64,000 nucleotides of DNA from Tyto alba (lineage: Eukaryota > Chordata > Aves > Strigiformes > Tytonidae), in NCBI RefSeq assembly GCF_018691265.1, contig NW_024881279.1:5423243-5487242 (forward strand). Reading direction: 5' to 3'. The translations under genes were made by a program, and so were the position numbers. Within the stretch, counting starts at the first letter, position 1, and each line of letters starts with the position of its first letter. A model generated the notes under the pieces. That model searched no databases. It worked only from the letters and a program-made list of their open reading frames with translations, and was not told where the DNA came from. This document shows, piece by piece, positions 25,613 to 38,220 of the stretch.

Positions 25613-28600
25613 CCCCTACATTTTCCATGACTCTTAGATACGTTAGTAGTTATAGACAGTGTTGTTTACCAAATTTAGCCACTAATGGTAAAGATAATGC
25701 AGATATTGAATAACTTACTGTTTACACTGTACTGTTGGCCAGTACAATGTAAATGCAGTTGCAACACTTGTTTCCCATCTGTTTTATACTTGATCTGACC
25801 TCACATTTCTGTCAATGACACAATATTTGCAATGGGGGATGAACTACCTTGTTTTAAGATGATGCCTTCAAGCTCCTTTACTAAAGCAAGAAAGTATATA
25901 AATTGATGTCAACATATTTTCCTATCATTTTTGCATGGGATGTAATACAAGGGGTTGTTTTTTCAAAACTAATAGAAGTTTTTGTGGCATTTTATCTGGA
26001 CAGGAGGGAAAAGCAGACAGATGCTTGTGAGTGCCCCATGGCTGAAGCTGCCTCAGTTCATTCATTTATTGCCTATTGTAATTTGGAAACATTCTTTAGG
26101 TAAGAAAGCCACTTCAAACTAAGTTATGCAGTTTATAAACTTACACTTAATATACTTCTATGCTGAATCTTTAAATTGCATCTCAGTGTTTTGCTCTCTC
26201 AATTAGAATGTTTCTTATGTATTCGGTTTACATGTGTCATTATAAAACTACCTTTTATGAGTTAGAAACTTACAGCGCTTCTCCAACTGAATTTTATGTG
26301 CCACTCAGAGTTATCAGACAGGCAGTCTGCTCACTTCACAAAATATGTGTAATACTTGTAGACTGACTGTGCAATCCAAGGCCATCATAAATTCCAGACT
26401 TCTTCAGATTCCATTTATGACCAGAGTTACTAATGTATAGCAACTTTCTAATTACAGACAAGTGTCACTATGCAGCTATTAAATTTTCTGATGCATGAGC
26501 TGAGCAACAGCATTACTGACACAGATTTCAATACTTGAGTTTGATTTTGCTTAGGATATAGGGACAGCTTCTTTTGTTGTATTCATAACCAACAGATGTA
26601 CTATACCTGACAAACTTTACAATTATAAAGCTGATATTAACTGGGTAGTTTTTCAAAATATGATGATATTACCCAGGAGAATCTAACGTTCCATGTCTCC
26701 CATGTTTTTATTTAAAAGCTCAGTGTTAAAAGGTTTCTAAAGCTGTAATTACTAGTCGAATACAAGACTTTGTAAACATCCTAAAGTTGTAATTCAGTTT
26801 TTAAAACCACTTTTTCATTTCAAAAGTGTCATAATTTAAGATGTGTGTAGCCGTTCCTATAGCTTTCAATTCAACCATCTTCAAATAATGCAAAATGGGT
26901 AACTGAATTTAGATGTTTTGGGTATACTTTCTTATAGCAGACCAAGATACTCTTTCATACTAAGATAGAGAAAAAAATACTAAGAAAAAGTTAATGCTTC
27001 TTATCCATGTTCATAATTTCTCTAAGTAATACTCAAGAATTCAGAGGCATATGTGTGTTGCATACGAGTACTGTCGTGACTAAAATTGTAGATGATGCAA
27101 AAACTAGATTTGTGCCAACACTTACACCATCCCATTAGTTAAATGATAGTTTTCAGATAACAACATTTGGTAAAAGTAATTTGCTTGTCACATTCTGTTG
27201 TTCTGCTTCCACGTCTGACTTGGAGTGCAGAGTATACTATTAATCTCAGTTTTTGTTCCAAAACTGAGTTTACTCCCTCCTGTGAGTCTTCCAGACGTTG
27301 CAGAACTGTGTTTATTTGGTCGGTGGCTTCACAGGTCAGTTCATCTTCTGGGACCCGTCCCTGCTTTCTGGTTAAAGAATCCATGCACACATACAGGATG
27401 ACTCAACAGTGGGATGGATGTTCAGATACCAGAATGGTGCTGGTAACTTGACAGGACCTTCCACATTCTTTGGAGGTATGTGTGCATGTAAGCCCATGGT
27501 TGAATACTGCCTGGATTATACCACCTGGAACTATAATATAGCTAACTTCAGTTGTGTTTTAACATATATACTGTTCATAGTTTAAGTATTCACGTTTTCA
27601 CAGTAAATATTAAGGCTTCGTGTTTGATAAAACTGTATGATAAATAACCAATGGAACCTTTTCCTGGCTTCGCATCCCAGTGAGTAATATAATGTCATTT
27701 TGCTAGATTTAAAGTATTGAAATATAGAATACTAAAAATGGAAGTTCTAGAGTTATCAGTGTTAGAGATGTAGCAACAAGAACACATTACGGCCACGTTC
27801 CATCAGTGAGAGTGTAGATACTATGTATGCCATGCATACCTTCTCACATGTCTTCATACATCTGGACTGGATATGCTGCATCTGGTCTACAGCCTGGCCT
27901 TATGGTTTAGGGGAGTACCCTTTCTGGTAGTTCTCAGGTGCCAAAACTTCTTTGTGGGAGACAGAATAGCACCTGTGAAGCTCAAATAAATTTAAAATGA
28001 GAGAGTGAAAATTTCTATTTTTATCAGAAACTTACATTTTACCAAGATGTTGCAGATTTGCATGAGAATAGCAAAAGCATAGAGAAACTTCTCAGACAAC
28101 AGCGTTTCTTTAATTTCATTTTTCATTCTGGACTTCAGTTTTAGGAAACAGTTAATTGTGGAATTCTTCCCAAGGAGGGATGAGGGAAGGAAAAAAAACC
28201 CAGTCATTTGACTCAAGAGGTACTTAGCCTTTGCTAAATTTAGCAAGGCTATGAGCAACTGGGAGTTATGTAATGGTTAATTACTACATCCACACATAAT
28301 GCTTTGGAATGCCCATTCATTGTGTGACTGACAGCACTCAAAAGTCATAAAACAGGGTTGTGTGGATGATAATTTGAGAAAATGGTCTAGTAACAAAATG
28401 TTTATTCATGCTGAGCTTGCATCTTCATTACATTAGTAACACTAATGAATTGTTTAGAAATACTGCTTTGTTTTGTAACATTGTTCTTCATTCTATTTGA
28501 CTTGCTGTCTTTGCTTGTTAACATAAGACACGTGCCTATTCAGGGAAGAAAAGCTTCTGTTATTAAGTATAATTTAAAGAGTGTTACTAGCTTATCCTTC

Positions 28601-29691
28601 TGTGTTTATCACCTATCATTATCATAAGTGGAACTTTAAAAAGATTGAATGAAGATTTCTGAAGCCTGCTGGAGTAAATTCCTTGGTGATTGAGACTGTC
28701 AGGAAGATAAACAGTAGTGAAGCTGGTCATATGAACAGCTCTTAATTGACTATGTTGTTCTTTCCCACTTCTCAAAGAATGCACGTGTTTTCTTTTCATA
28801 AAAATGGAGTTACACTTGTGTATCAGATACCTCATGAGCCATACAGATCAGGTTTTATAAACTGGGGAAAATGACAGATACACTTTCAATAGGATAGTCT
28901 GTATTCTGGCAGCTGTTTCTGGATTTTGTCATTTTTAGCCTCCACCATAATGAAGGTACCGTGGACAATTTTCAGTCCAGAAAAAGCATGCTGTGAGGGT
29001 TGCTGTGGAAGATTGTTCAGTAAAAATAGATAACGTGTTCTGTTCGTTCTTGAAGAATTCATAGTTGCTTTGAAAATTGTAGCTTCAGACTGGTTGGGAA
29101 GAGGGAAGATCTAGCTGAGCATCTAATTAGGACATTTGAGAAGGGGCCTTAGCCCACTGTAAAATGAAGTAGTGTTTGAAACAGTTAAGACAGTTCTTGA
29201 GAATTTGCTGAACAACAGAATTCAGTTTAGAATGGGATTGAGTAGATTGCCACTGGCTCGAGTGGCAAATGTTCCTCAGTGAAGTAGATTCATGCAGTTT
29301 GCTGTATTCCAGGGTCACTGTCTTTTTCTTCTGCTGAAAAACAGCATGTGAACCTTACTTACTTTGACCTGTTTTGATAAGTGGCCCCTGAAGATTTTTG
29401 CTGTTGTACCAACATTTTTCCTCTGTCTGGCATGATTCAAAAAACCAAAAGAAAACAAAAAACCAAGAAAGCAAAGCAGTGGGGGAAGCAGGCAATCAAA
29501 GCTTTTGAATCTGATTCATCTGAACAAGTCTGTTCCAAGTTCATTAGTGTTTAAAAAGGGAGTTTATGAATTGGGTTCTGCAGTTGATAAAATTCTTCTA
29601 AAAACCATGAGTAGATTCTGTAGTTTGTCTGCTGAGTTTAAACTTAAACATACACAGTTTGCTACTGCTAAACTAAATTGCTGTTAAATAC

Positions 29692-29708
29692 TTTTTTTTT
29701 TTTTTTTT
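29692..29708. repeat. poly-T tract
   Basis: Seventeen consecutive T, about 270 bp before the first FBXL21 coding exon. Confidence 0.9.
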
Positions 29709-30058
29709 CCACAAAGTGCTGTATATACTGTGGAGTATTAACACATGAAACTACATTTGGTAAATTAACAAACCCAAGTTCCCCAGATTCAAACCAAGTT
29801 GTACAAAATAGAAGTATCAGGAAAGAAGGTCCTTTCTCATGTCTGCGCACTGGATATTGACATATGGATATACCTTTTTTTCATAGTAATGTACTATATT
29901 TAAGTTTTACTAACTTGTTATCTCTTACTGTGTTTCCACTGCCTTGTCTCCCTCCCCTAATCTTCTGTGTTTTTCTAGAGACCTACTGTACGTGAGACCT
30001 TTCAGAAAACTGTGCAGTTTGAATACATTGGATCATTCCAGTACCTGAAACTTTCACA

Positions 30059-33000
30059 ATGAAGAGAGCTAGACAGGAAGTTGTGGTTGAAAATGAAGCT
30101 CCTCAAACATCACAGAGAAGCAAAAAACAGAAATCTTGTTTATATGGTTCAGTGTTTGGTAAATCTGACTTACATGCCTCAGTGGACTGGGGAAGCCTTC
30201 CGCACCATATTATTCTGCATATTTTTCAGTTTCTGTCTTTAGTAGATCGAGCCAGGGCATCTTCTGTTTGTCGAAGGTGGAATGAAATCTTTCATATCCC
30301 GGATCTCTGGAGGAAATTTGAATTTGAACTTAGCCAGCCAGCTACTTCTTACTTAAAGTCTACACATCCTGATCTCATTCAGCAGATTATCAAGAGGCAT
30401 GCTGATCATCTGCAGTACGTCAGCTTCAAGGTAAGTCTTGGATGTATGGAGGCTTGTTCTGTCATGTTACTGTGCGTAATATATACAGCTTCTTTATGTC
30501 ACTTGGCTGAAATGTTGCACCTGGGAAGCCTTATGTTTAAAAATGCCACTACTGGAACAATTTATTTCCATGCATGCACATGGTTTCTTTCAACTTTCTA
30601 CAGTCTAATCTCTACAAAGTAAAGAAAGCGTTAACGTCATGCAATACCGTGCTAAAGATTGAATGATACTTTTTCAGAATATACAGAATACATAGCTTCT
30701 GTGAATCAGTGTCAAAGTGAGTACTCGTCAGATTATTGTGCAGATAAATATTTCTTACCCATGGAAGCATTTGAGGAAATAAATTTGTCTTGTGTGTATA
30801 ATTTATTTGCAAAATAAGGCTATACAGTGAAAAATGCCTTGAAATTTTAGACTCATGCTTTGAAAAAGTATGAGTAAGGGAGAAAGATGCTGTGCCCATA
30901 CATTCAGGTTATTGACACGCAAGGACATAATTAAGTAATAGTAAACTTGTTAAAAATGAAGGCTATGGTTGTAGTCTGAAGATTACACTAATGTGGACTT
31001 CTTTAATTTGAATACTTGATACAGTTTACTCTGTTTATCTGAGAAGATCATAGTTGGAACTACAGGTGCTTTGTTCACTTTTTTGCAGTCACTTCTCAGA
31101 GGAGGTCATAGTTCTAAGCTGTGAAGGAAAAGCAGAAGGATTTATATTAAAGCTAAGATGAAAATCAGAAGCTTTTTCTCAGCACTGGTAGCAGTTTTAC
31201 ATTTGGAGACATTGTGATTTGGTTGCACAGCAGCTCATAGATAATCAGTTATTAAATACTTGTAGCTTCTGCACTTCATAGAACTGGTTGTATTGAATTG
31301 ACATTATAATGTCTTAATGCAACTTTTATGTTTTGTCAGCAACTCTTTTATCATCTCAGCTACTACAGACGAAGAAGGTGAAATGAAATAGTGTTTTTTC
31401 CAAAGTTAGTCATCAGGCTTATAGATGAATTGAGAATCAGTTAATTATTCTACATGCAAAGGTATCCCTGCAGGTAAATGGATTAGTTTGCTGGAGTATA
31501 TCTAGGGTTTATCCAGCCTTTTTTCAGTTATAGGAGTCTAGAATTGGCATTTTAAAAAAGATGCATTCATACCACTGTCTATTATAACACCAATATTAAT
31601 TCCAGTTGTTTAGGAAGACATGAGATTATTTAAAGAGAAGGCTTAGATTTAAGCTCATATGAGAAATACCAGACAGTCATACTCAGGGAAAATTTTCTAA
31701 TAGCAACTTTCCTGAACTTGTTCTTGTCTTGAAATTTCTAATTAATGTTGCGCTTTGTCCTTGTGGTAAATGCAGTCTGGTGCAGTACAGCTGAGTGGGT
31801 GTGGCACTTGCAGTCTTGGGTATCTGTGATGCTGTTTTCTAAATAAAAATAAATAATTACTACTTAGTTTTAAAATTGCTTTTGTAGGTCGACAGTAGTA
31901 CTGAGTCAGCAGAAGCAGCCTGTGACATCCTTTCTCAATTAGTGAACTGTTCTATAAAGACACTGGGTTTGATTTCTACTGCAAAACCAAGCTTCATGAA
32001 TGTCTCTAAGGTAATATTCTGCAAGCTAACTGGAGTGACTTAATTCACTATTAAACAAGTTTAGCTTTCTTATGTGTTGTTATTCAGTTGATGGTAATTT
32101 TTATGAAACAGTCTGCATTTATTGGTGTATATTCTTTAATTTGTGACATCCATTAGTATTAGGAAAATAAACATTGATTCCATTCATTAAGTTAAGTAGT
32201 GTTGATACTTTGTGGCATAAAGATGGGGAATAATTTAGAAGGCTTGAGTTTCCTCATTTCTAGAGTAAAAGATACAATGCAATGTATTGTTAAAATATTT
32301 AGGTTGGTTTTTTTTGACTCTATAGGTCTCAGCAGAATTACTTTCCTGAAAATAAAACAAATGCCATTTCCTTTTTTATGCAGATAAATTCTAGATACTT
32401 CAGGCTCTCCGCAATGTCCACTTGCCTCTGTTTTATTACAGTGAAAAGATAAATCAGAGTGGATGAGTTAACGTACTGAGCATAAAGTTAATTTTTGTCA
32501 CACACAGCAGCTTATTTTTAAACAAAGAAGAGATTTCCTATGCTTATATTCAAGTAAGCCTTTCCTTGTTACACAAGAGAGGGGATGCCTAAGAAGTGAT
32601 TATATTCATACTTTCTGTGCATGTAAAACCTGAGGTTTAGATGCTGAAGTTCTGCCTATCTTTTCCTAAGATTTTTTTTTTCTTCTTCCCTCAATTTCTC
32701 CAAACAGGCTCATTTTGCTTCAGCACTGACAGTAGTTTTTGTAAACTCCAAGTCATTATCATCAATCAAGATAGATGATACACCGCTTGATGATCCTTCC
32801 TTGAAGGTTCTTGTTGCTAACAATAGTGATACTCTAAAACTGCTAAAAATGAGCAGCTGTCCTCATGTATCACCTGCTGGTGAGTAGTGAATATATATGA
32901 AAAATGTAGCAGTAAACTGTCATAAAACAATAGTCGAGACTTAGTTTGAAACACGTTATTCATAAAACTTCTAGTGTTCTTCTGAATCTCTTAGCAGAGG

Positions 33001-34878
33001 CCCTTTATTGACCTAGTCCTGGCTTTGAACAGTTGGAAGGGGAAGAAGAATAATATCTTTGTGTTACTGAATGAGTTGGATTAATGAAGTGGAGGTGCTC
33101 CTTGCTTGACTGAATCTTCTGGAATTCCGGGGATTTTTACATTCTTCTCAGCTGCTTCAATACCTCTGATAATAAGCCTTAAGGAGGAAAAGCCTTAAAA
33201 ATTAGTGCAGGCCTTTAACACATGTTCCATGGACATGATGCTCATTGCCAGTTCTGTGTTAGGCCAACTAGTGTGCTGCTTAATGAGTGTAACTTTGTAA
33301 ACTTAACTACCTGTCATTCTGTGGGAACACATGAAAAATCCTCAACCCATGAGTCAGCTGCTGGTTGGTGGGATGGTGGAGATGAGAGCGGTTGTCAGTA
33401 ATTGTTTTGCAAGGTGCTGTGAGTTTAACTTACTGAGCAAAAGTGTTAATACTTCAAAGTTACATTTAAAAACATGGAGTGTGTACCAATTTCAAAAAAT
33501 AGTAGTGCAAGATGGAGAGTCTTTCAGTTTTTGTAGTGCCCCCCTGTGTCCAGATCTGGTAGTATGAACTTGCTCATTTTAGCATTGGTTGGTGAAGGGC
33601 TCACTCCCTTCAAAGTACTGGCTTGCCAGGAAGTTCAGAGGGTCCCTTCTCACCATTCTCCTGAAACTGTAGTGCTAAGGAAGGGGAATCTTGGTCTGGT
33701 GTCTTTCCTATATTTTTTTCCAGAGTCCACAAAAGGTGATTGAATCTGTATCATTTGTATTCCAACAGATTAAGGGCAGATATATTATTTATGTCTTAGT
33801 TCAGGGAAGGGTCTGTTTTAACATAGCTCTTAAACTAGGTTGCTGGTGGTCATTTAAATAGAATGCTTAGATGAATGTTGAGGGAAGGACTATTAGGGAA
33901 GGGAACAGTGGCAACTTCAGCTGAATGTTACCCGATTTCAGTTGTTTCCTCAAAGTTGAGGAAATTCTGCTCAGGGAATGGCAAAGAGGAAGAAAGATAC
34001 GCAGATACAAGATGAATGTGACCAGTTAGATTTGCTTCTTTCACTGATAAGTGTATATGGCCAAAATCCCACAAAAGTATGTGGATATCTAGAATTTATT
34101 TCATGGATTTTGGATATAGACATGAATACTCTAGCCAACAGAATTAGTATTTGCTTGAGCTTTACAGCAAACAACTGTGCTTATATTCACTTTTCATTTG
34201 ACATGAAATTACCATTTTTGTTGTTATTCCACAGGAATTCTTTGTGTTGCTGACCAGTGTCATGGACTTAAAGAGCTGGCTTTGAACTACTACATATTAA
34301 GTGATGAACTACTGCTGGCCCTTTCAAGTGAAAAACATGTTGATCTTGAACACCTTCGCATAGATGTTGTGAGTGAAAATCCCGGACAAGCTGAATTTCA
34401 CACTATTAAAAAGCAAAGCTGGGATGCTCTTGTTAAACACTCCCCCAAAGTCAATATTGTGATGTATTTCTTCTTATATGAAGAAGAATTTGATGCTTTC
34501 TTCAGAGAGGAAACCCCTGTCACCCACGTTTACTTTGGTCGTGCAGTAAGCAAAGCAATGTTAGGTCGTATCGGCATGAATTGCCCAAGGTTGATTGAGT
34601 TGGTTGTGTGTGCTAATGGACTTCAACCTTTGGATGACGAACTTATTCGGATTGCTGAGCGCTGTAAGAACTTAACAGCAATGGGACTTGGTGAATGTGA
34701 AGTAACTTGCAGAGGTTTTATTGAATTTGTAAAAATGTGTGGGGGCAGGCTTACCCAGCTTTCTATAATGGAGGAGGTACTGATTCCAGATAATGATTAT
34801 AGCTTGGATCGACTTCATTTGGAAGTCTCCAAGCACCTTGGAAGAATGTGGTTTCCTGATATGATGCCAACATGGTAA
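30059..34878 (+). CDS. FBXL21: F-box and leucine-rich repeat protein 21 (four coding exons)
   Basis: Substrate receptor of an SCF (SKP1-CUL1-F-box) ubiquitin ligase that binds cryptochromes and, with its paralogue FBXL3, sets their stability in the circadian clock. Coding exons are 30059-30430, 31888-32010, 32708-32879 and 34235-34878, with junction phases 0, 0 and 1, all GT-AG. The product is 436 residues, close to the usual 430-435. The start is firm: an in-frame TGA lies 39 bases upstream (30020-30022) inside the same exon, whose acceptor TTTTCTAG ends at 29978. Residues 19-26 are a basic KKQK-type nuclear-signal-like stretch. The F-box spans about 43-90 ([17 protein letters not shown], then CRRWNEI). 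Leucine-rich repeats fill 115-425. The protein ends in MMPTW; in FBXL3 the C-terminal Trp enters the cryptochrome FAD pocket. FBXL3 itself is the main alternative, but the IL9/LECT2 location favours FBXL21. The human gene is annotated as a pseudogene, whereas this one is fully open. Confidence 0.96.
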
Positions 34879-34931
34879 ATTCTCTATATCTGCGGATAAA
34901 ATGGTAGAAATGGGGTGTTGCTTTCTATGCA

Positions 34932-34937
34932 AATAAA
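34932..34937 (+). other. FBXL21 polyadenylation signal AATAAA
   Basis: The first AATAAA is 54 bases after the stop codon. Another at 35437-35442 could give a longer 3'UTR. Confidence 0.55.
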
Positions 34938-34939
34938 GA

Positions 34940-37900
34940 ATTTAAAAATGAAATGTGAAAACTTACTTCCAGATTTGAGTTTTTCTACTTTGAGGACCTC
35001 TAATAGTGTAACAACAAAACATTCTAGATTGTCAATGTTATATTGAAATAGAAAACAAAAGTGTGAAGTACGCTTAATCTGAAAGTCTGTCTGTAGTTTA
35101 CAGATAAACTTCAGTGAACTTGGCCTGCTCTGAGCTTCAGTTTAAATGTTCCATTCACATTCAAGTTTTTTGCTTTCTGTTTTTTTTTCATGTCTTTGTT
35201 TAGTCTTTTCAGTGTAGTCAGAAGAGGACTAGAGAAACTTTTTTACTTTAACAATCTATGGGAAGCTGGATACAACTTGGAATTCAGTATTATTTGTCAT
35301 AATGTTTTACGCAGCTATTTTTCAAAATACTCATGTTATAAATGTAAAAGCTTTACATTAAAATACTTGCACTAGCCCAGGTTATTCAGATATAATCTAG
35401 TTTAAACCCATGCCAGTATATTAAAATGCTGTGGTTAATAAACCTATGCTTACAAAAAGTCCCAGTTTTACATTGCACTTTAAATAATTTTGTCAGATTA
35501 GCTAACCCATAGAGGCTGCATTGTACAATATGTTGTTTTTCTGTTTTATGCATTAAATGGACGAGAAAGAGATCTTGTTAAAATTAATGAATTTAGAAGT
35601 TTGGTCTAGATTGATTGCTTGGGTGAATGACAAAGTTTGGAAACAACCAGAGTATGAGGAATAGCTTCCGGATTTGAGAGAGTTCAAGTCTTTGGTTACA
35701 AAGATTGATGTCTGAATGCTGTTCCATCCTTTCGTTATTAAAAGATAAGAAGGATCTCATGAAAGTAGCTAATGAGAAGGTGGGATCAGATGGAATACAG
35801 TTGTCTTTGATCACTTTCCATCTGGAATCAAGGATTTAGAGCACTTAGAAAATAAATTATTTGTCAGTTAGAAGCCAAAATGGCCTGTAGCAATCCTGCC
35901 TGTATCTCGCAGAGCTGTGCTGTAAGCCCTTATTTCTAGAGTAAGGGTTGTTGGAGGTGATCCTAAAATTTTTAATTCAGGACTCTAATACTTGTTGCTA
36001 TTAATTGTTTTTTGAGGAAGAATATTTTATTTTATTTCTTAATTTTCTTTAAAGGGGAAAGGAATGGTGAGTTGATGTGAATTAGAGTATATATTTTTGT
36101 GTTGACATTCTGCACACTGAAATGCATTGTATGAAAATTTTGCTGTAATTACTTTCATGCTGTAGTTGTTCTAACTTTCTATTTATAATGAGAAGTGTAT
36201 ATTTGATTTGCTGATGGTATTTGTTATATCAGAATAAACTGACATTTTTTCTGTACTTATTCACCGCAAAAATAACAGCTAACAGGTTAAGACACCATTG
36301 TCTTGGACAGACTTGTTCCCAGTTGCAAACTGAAGGATTTAAGATAACATATAATGCCTGTCTGAATCAGCAATGCATTGTTGCCTCTTGCACAGCTAAG
36401 AAGCATCTGACTCTGGTTACTAGCTCCTGTTACCCAAGCGCTTGCTTCCACAATCAAGGAGATTATAATTGTCTTTTAAACAAAAGACTGAAATATTTCT
36501 AAACAGTATTTGGTTTAAGATCTGTGGTTTGCTTTAAATATAAACATAATAAAGTGATCCAATATGTGCACTGCTACTAGACTTTTATCCATCTGTTGCA
36601 CCATGTCCTTCTGTTAGGCAGAGTTCTCTCCTGTTAGAAACCACATACTTGACAAACCTGGGGAGAGGCAGTAGGAATGTTTAACTCTTGGATTATAGCA
36701 AATTAGTCACTGTCATTTCATGTTCATGCCTCAAACTTCAGGATTTTTGACATGCTGAAACTGTAAAATGGAGTGTGGACAGATCTTGTAGATGATTGGT
36801 AAGTCCTAGAGTCCTTCAGATGTCTCTTGCCAACATAAAAGCATTCATGAAGTATCAGGCACTGGTGGCTGTATAGAGAAACAGTTCAGGAGGAAACTGT
36901 TAAAATGCTTCTTGGAATATTGTCCATTTCTCTGTCCCTCTTACTAAAGCTGCTTTTCTGTGAAGCCATGAACATTAGCCTGCTCCAGCTCCAAGCTTCT
37001 AGCAAAATGGGCCGGCATTTATCAATGCTGTGATTTTTTGATCCAATGCTTTTTTTTTTTTTTTTTTTTTTCCCATTTGCTCCTCTGACTGATCTTAACA
37101 AGTAAGGCCAATTGATACATGAGTTTATAATTAAATGCCAACAAAATTGGTACCTTAGTGTGAAATAATGATTCTTCACTGGTAGTGTGAGAAGCTAATT
37201 TTAGTGGAAAGGTAAGTTCTGACATTAGGTTAATGTTGAATTTTGTAGTTTTAGTATTAGATTTGTTTTGTGTCATGCTATGGTATATGCACTGTGTTTG
37301 GGGGAGGAGTGTTGAAACACTGCCTTATGTAAAGTAGCTTTAGGTATTTTTCTTAAGTAGCTCTTCCTGAATGACTGCAGTGGAGGTGCTGCACTTGGCA
37401 AGAACCTGTTGATAGCTGCCTGTACTTCCTCCCATTCCTTGAGTAGCCTGTGCTTCAGATCTCTGCCTTGTCCTAGCTAAGGAAAGTTTTGTCTGTTTTA
37501 TTGGCTTTTGCTGTTTTTGCTGCCCTGCACGGGCTTTTGAAGACCTCATCTCTAAAGCACGTAAGGCAATCATACGGTTTGTTAGAGTAACTAAGCCCCT
37601 CAAAATGAAGTACAGAACTTACACCTGATATGCTGAGGAGATTTATAGGGTCACTGAAAAGTCCATGTTACAGGGAGAAGCCAACAGTAATGCACCTTTT
37701 CAGCCACATGAGGGGGTGGGCTCATTTTTATGCTTGCTGATTTTTCAGTCTCTTGGAAAGCTTATAATCAGTCATTGCTAATTTCCCAATTCTCTTGTAA
37801 ATGCAAATTCCAACAAAAACTTGAATCTCTTTTCCCTGTTTGGAGTCCCTTTTGCCATCCAATAGAGACACTGGTGATTCTGGCATGACAAGTCTAACAG

Positions 37901-38190
37901 CACCTTTTCTGCCTTGTGGAGTGTTTCCATAAATTTTCCTCTAGTTTTTCCTCAGTTTGAGTGCCTTCAAAATCTGAAGTAATCTTCTTTGCCAAGTAAC
38001 GTTTGTCAATTAGCCTAAGATACAATGTTCACAACAGTTACAGGTACTTAAAAACTGGTACCTAATTGGTACCTGGAAGTTATACTAATGTTAGCACCTT
38101 GCAGTATTATGTAAGGCTCAAAGTATTGAATCAGTAGTAATATAAACTGTTGTGCATCACAAGAAAACACAACTTTTTGATGCTGAGATG
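34940..38190. other. gap between convergent FBXL21 and MIM-1
   Basis: No recognised gene. It contains probable alternative FBXL21 3'UTR sequence, a poly-T tract (37050-37071) and an unexplained basic, Gln-rich minus-strand open frame (37340-37603). Confidence 0.55.
37050..37071. repeat. poly-T tract
   Basis: Twenty-two consecutive T. Confidence 0.9.
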
Positions 38191-38193
38191 AAT

Positions 38194-38199
38194 TTATTT
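38194..38199 (-). other. MIM-1 polyadenylation signal AATAAA
   Basis: The complement of TTTATT lies only about 22 bases after the MIM-1 stop codon, implying a very short 3'UTR. Confidence 0.6.
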
Positions 38200-38220
38200 G
38201 GAATTTACCACTTTTCCATT

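Larger units (their letters stand above)
22851..29978 (+). other. probable FBXL21 5' intron
   Basis: About 7 kb between the CpG island and the acceptor of the first coding exon. A further noncoding exon is possible after TTGCTTGCAG at 24982, but it is unsupported. A poly-T run occupies 25594-25612. An odd open frame lies at 27139-27390 on the minus strand. Nothing else is recognised. Confidence 0.45.
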
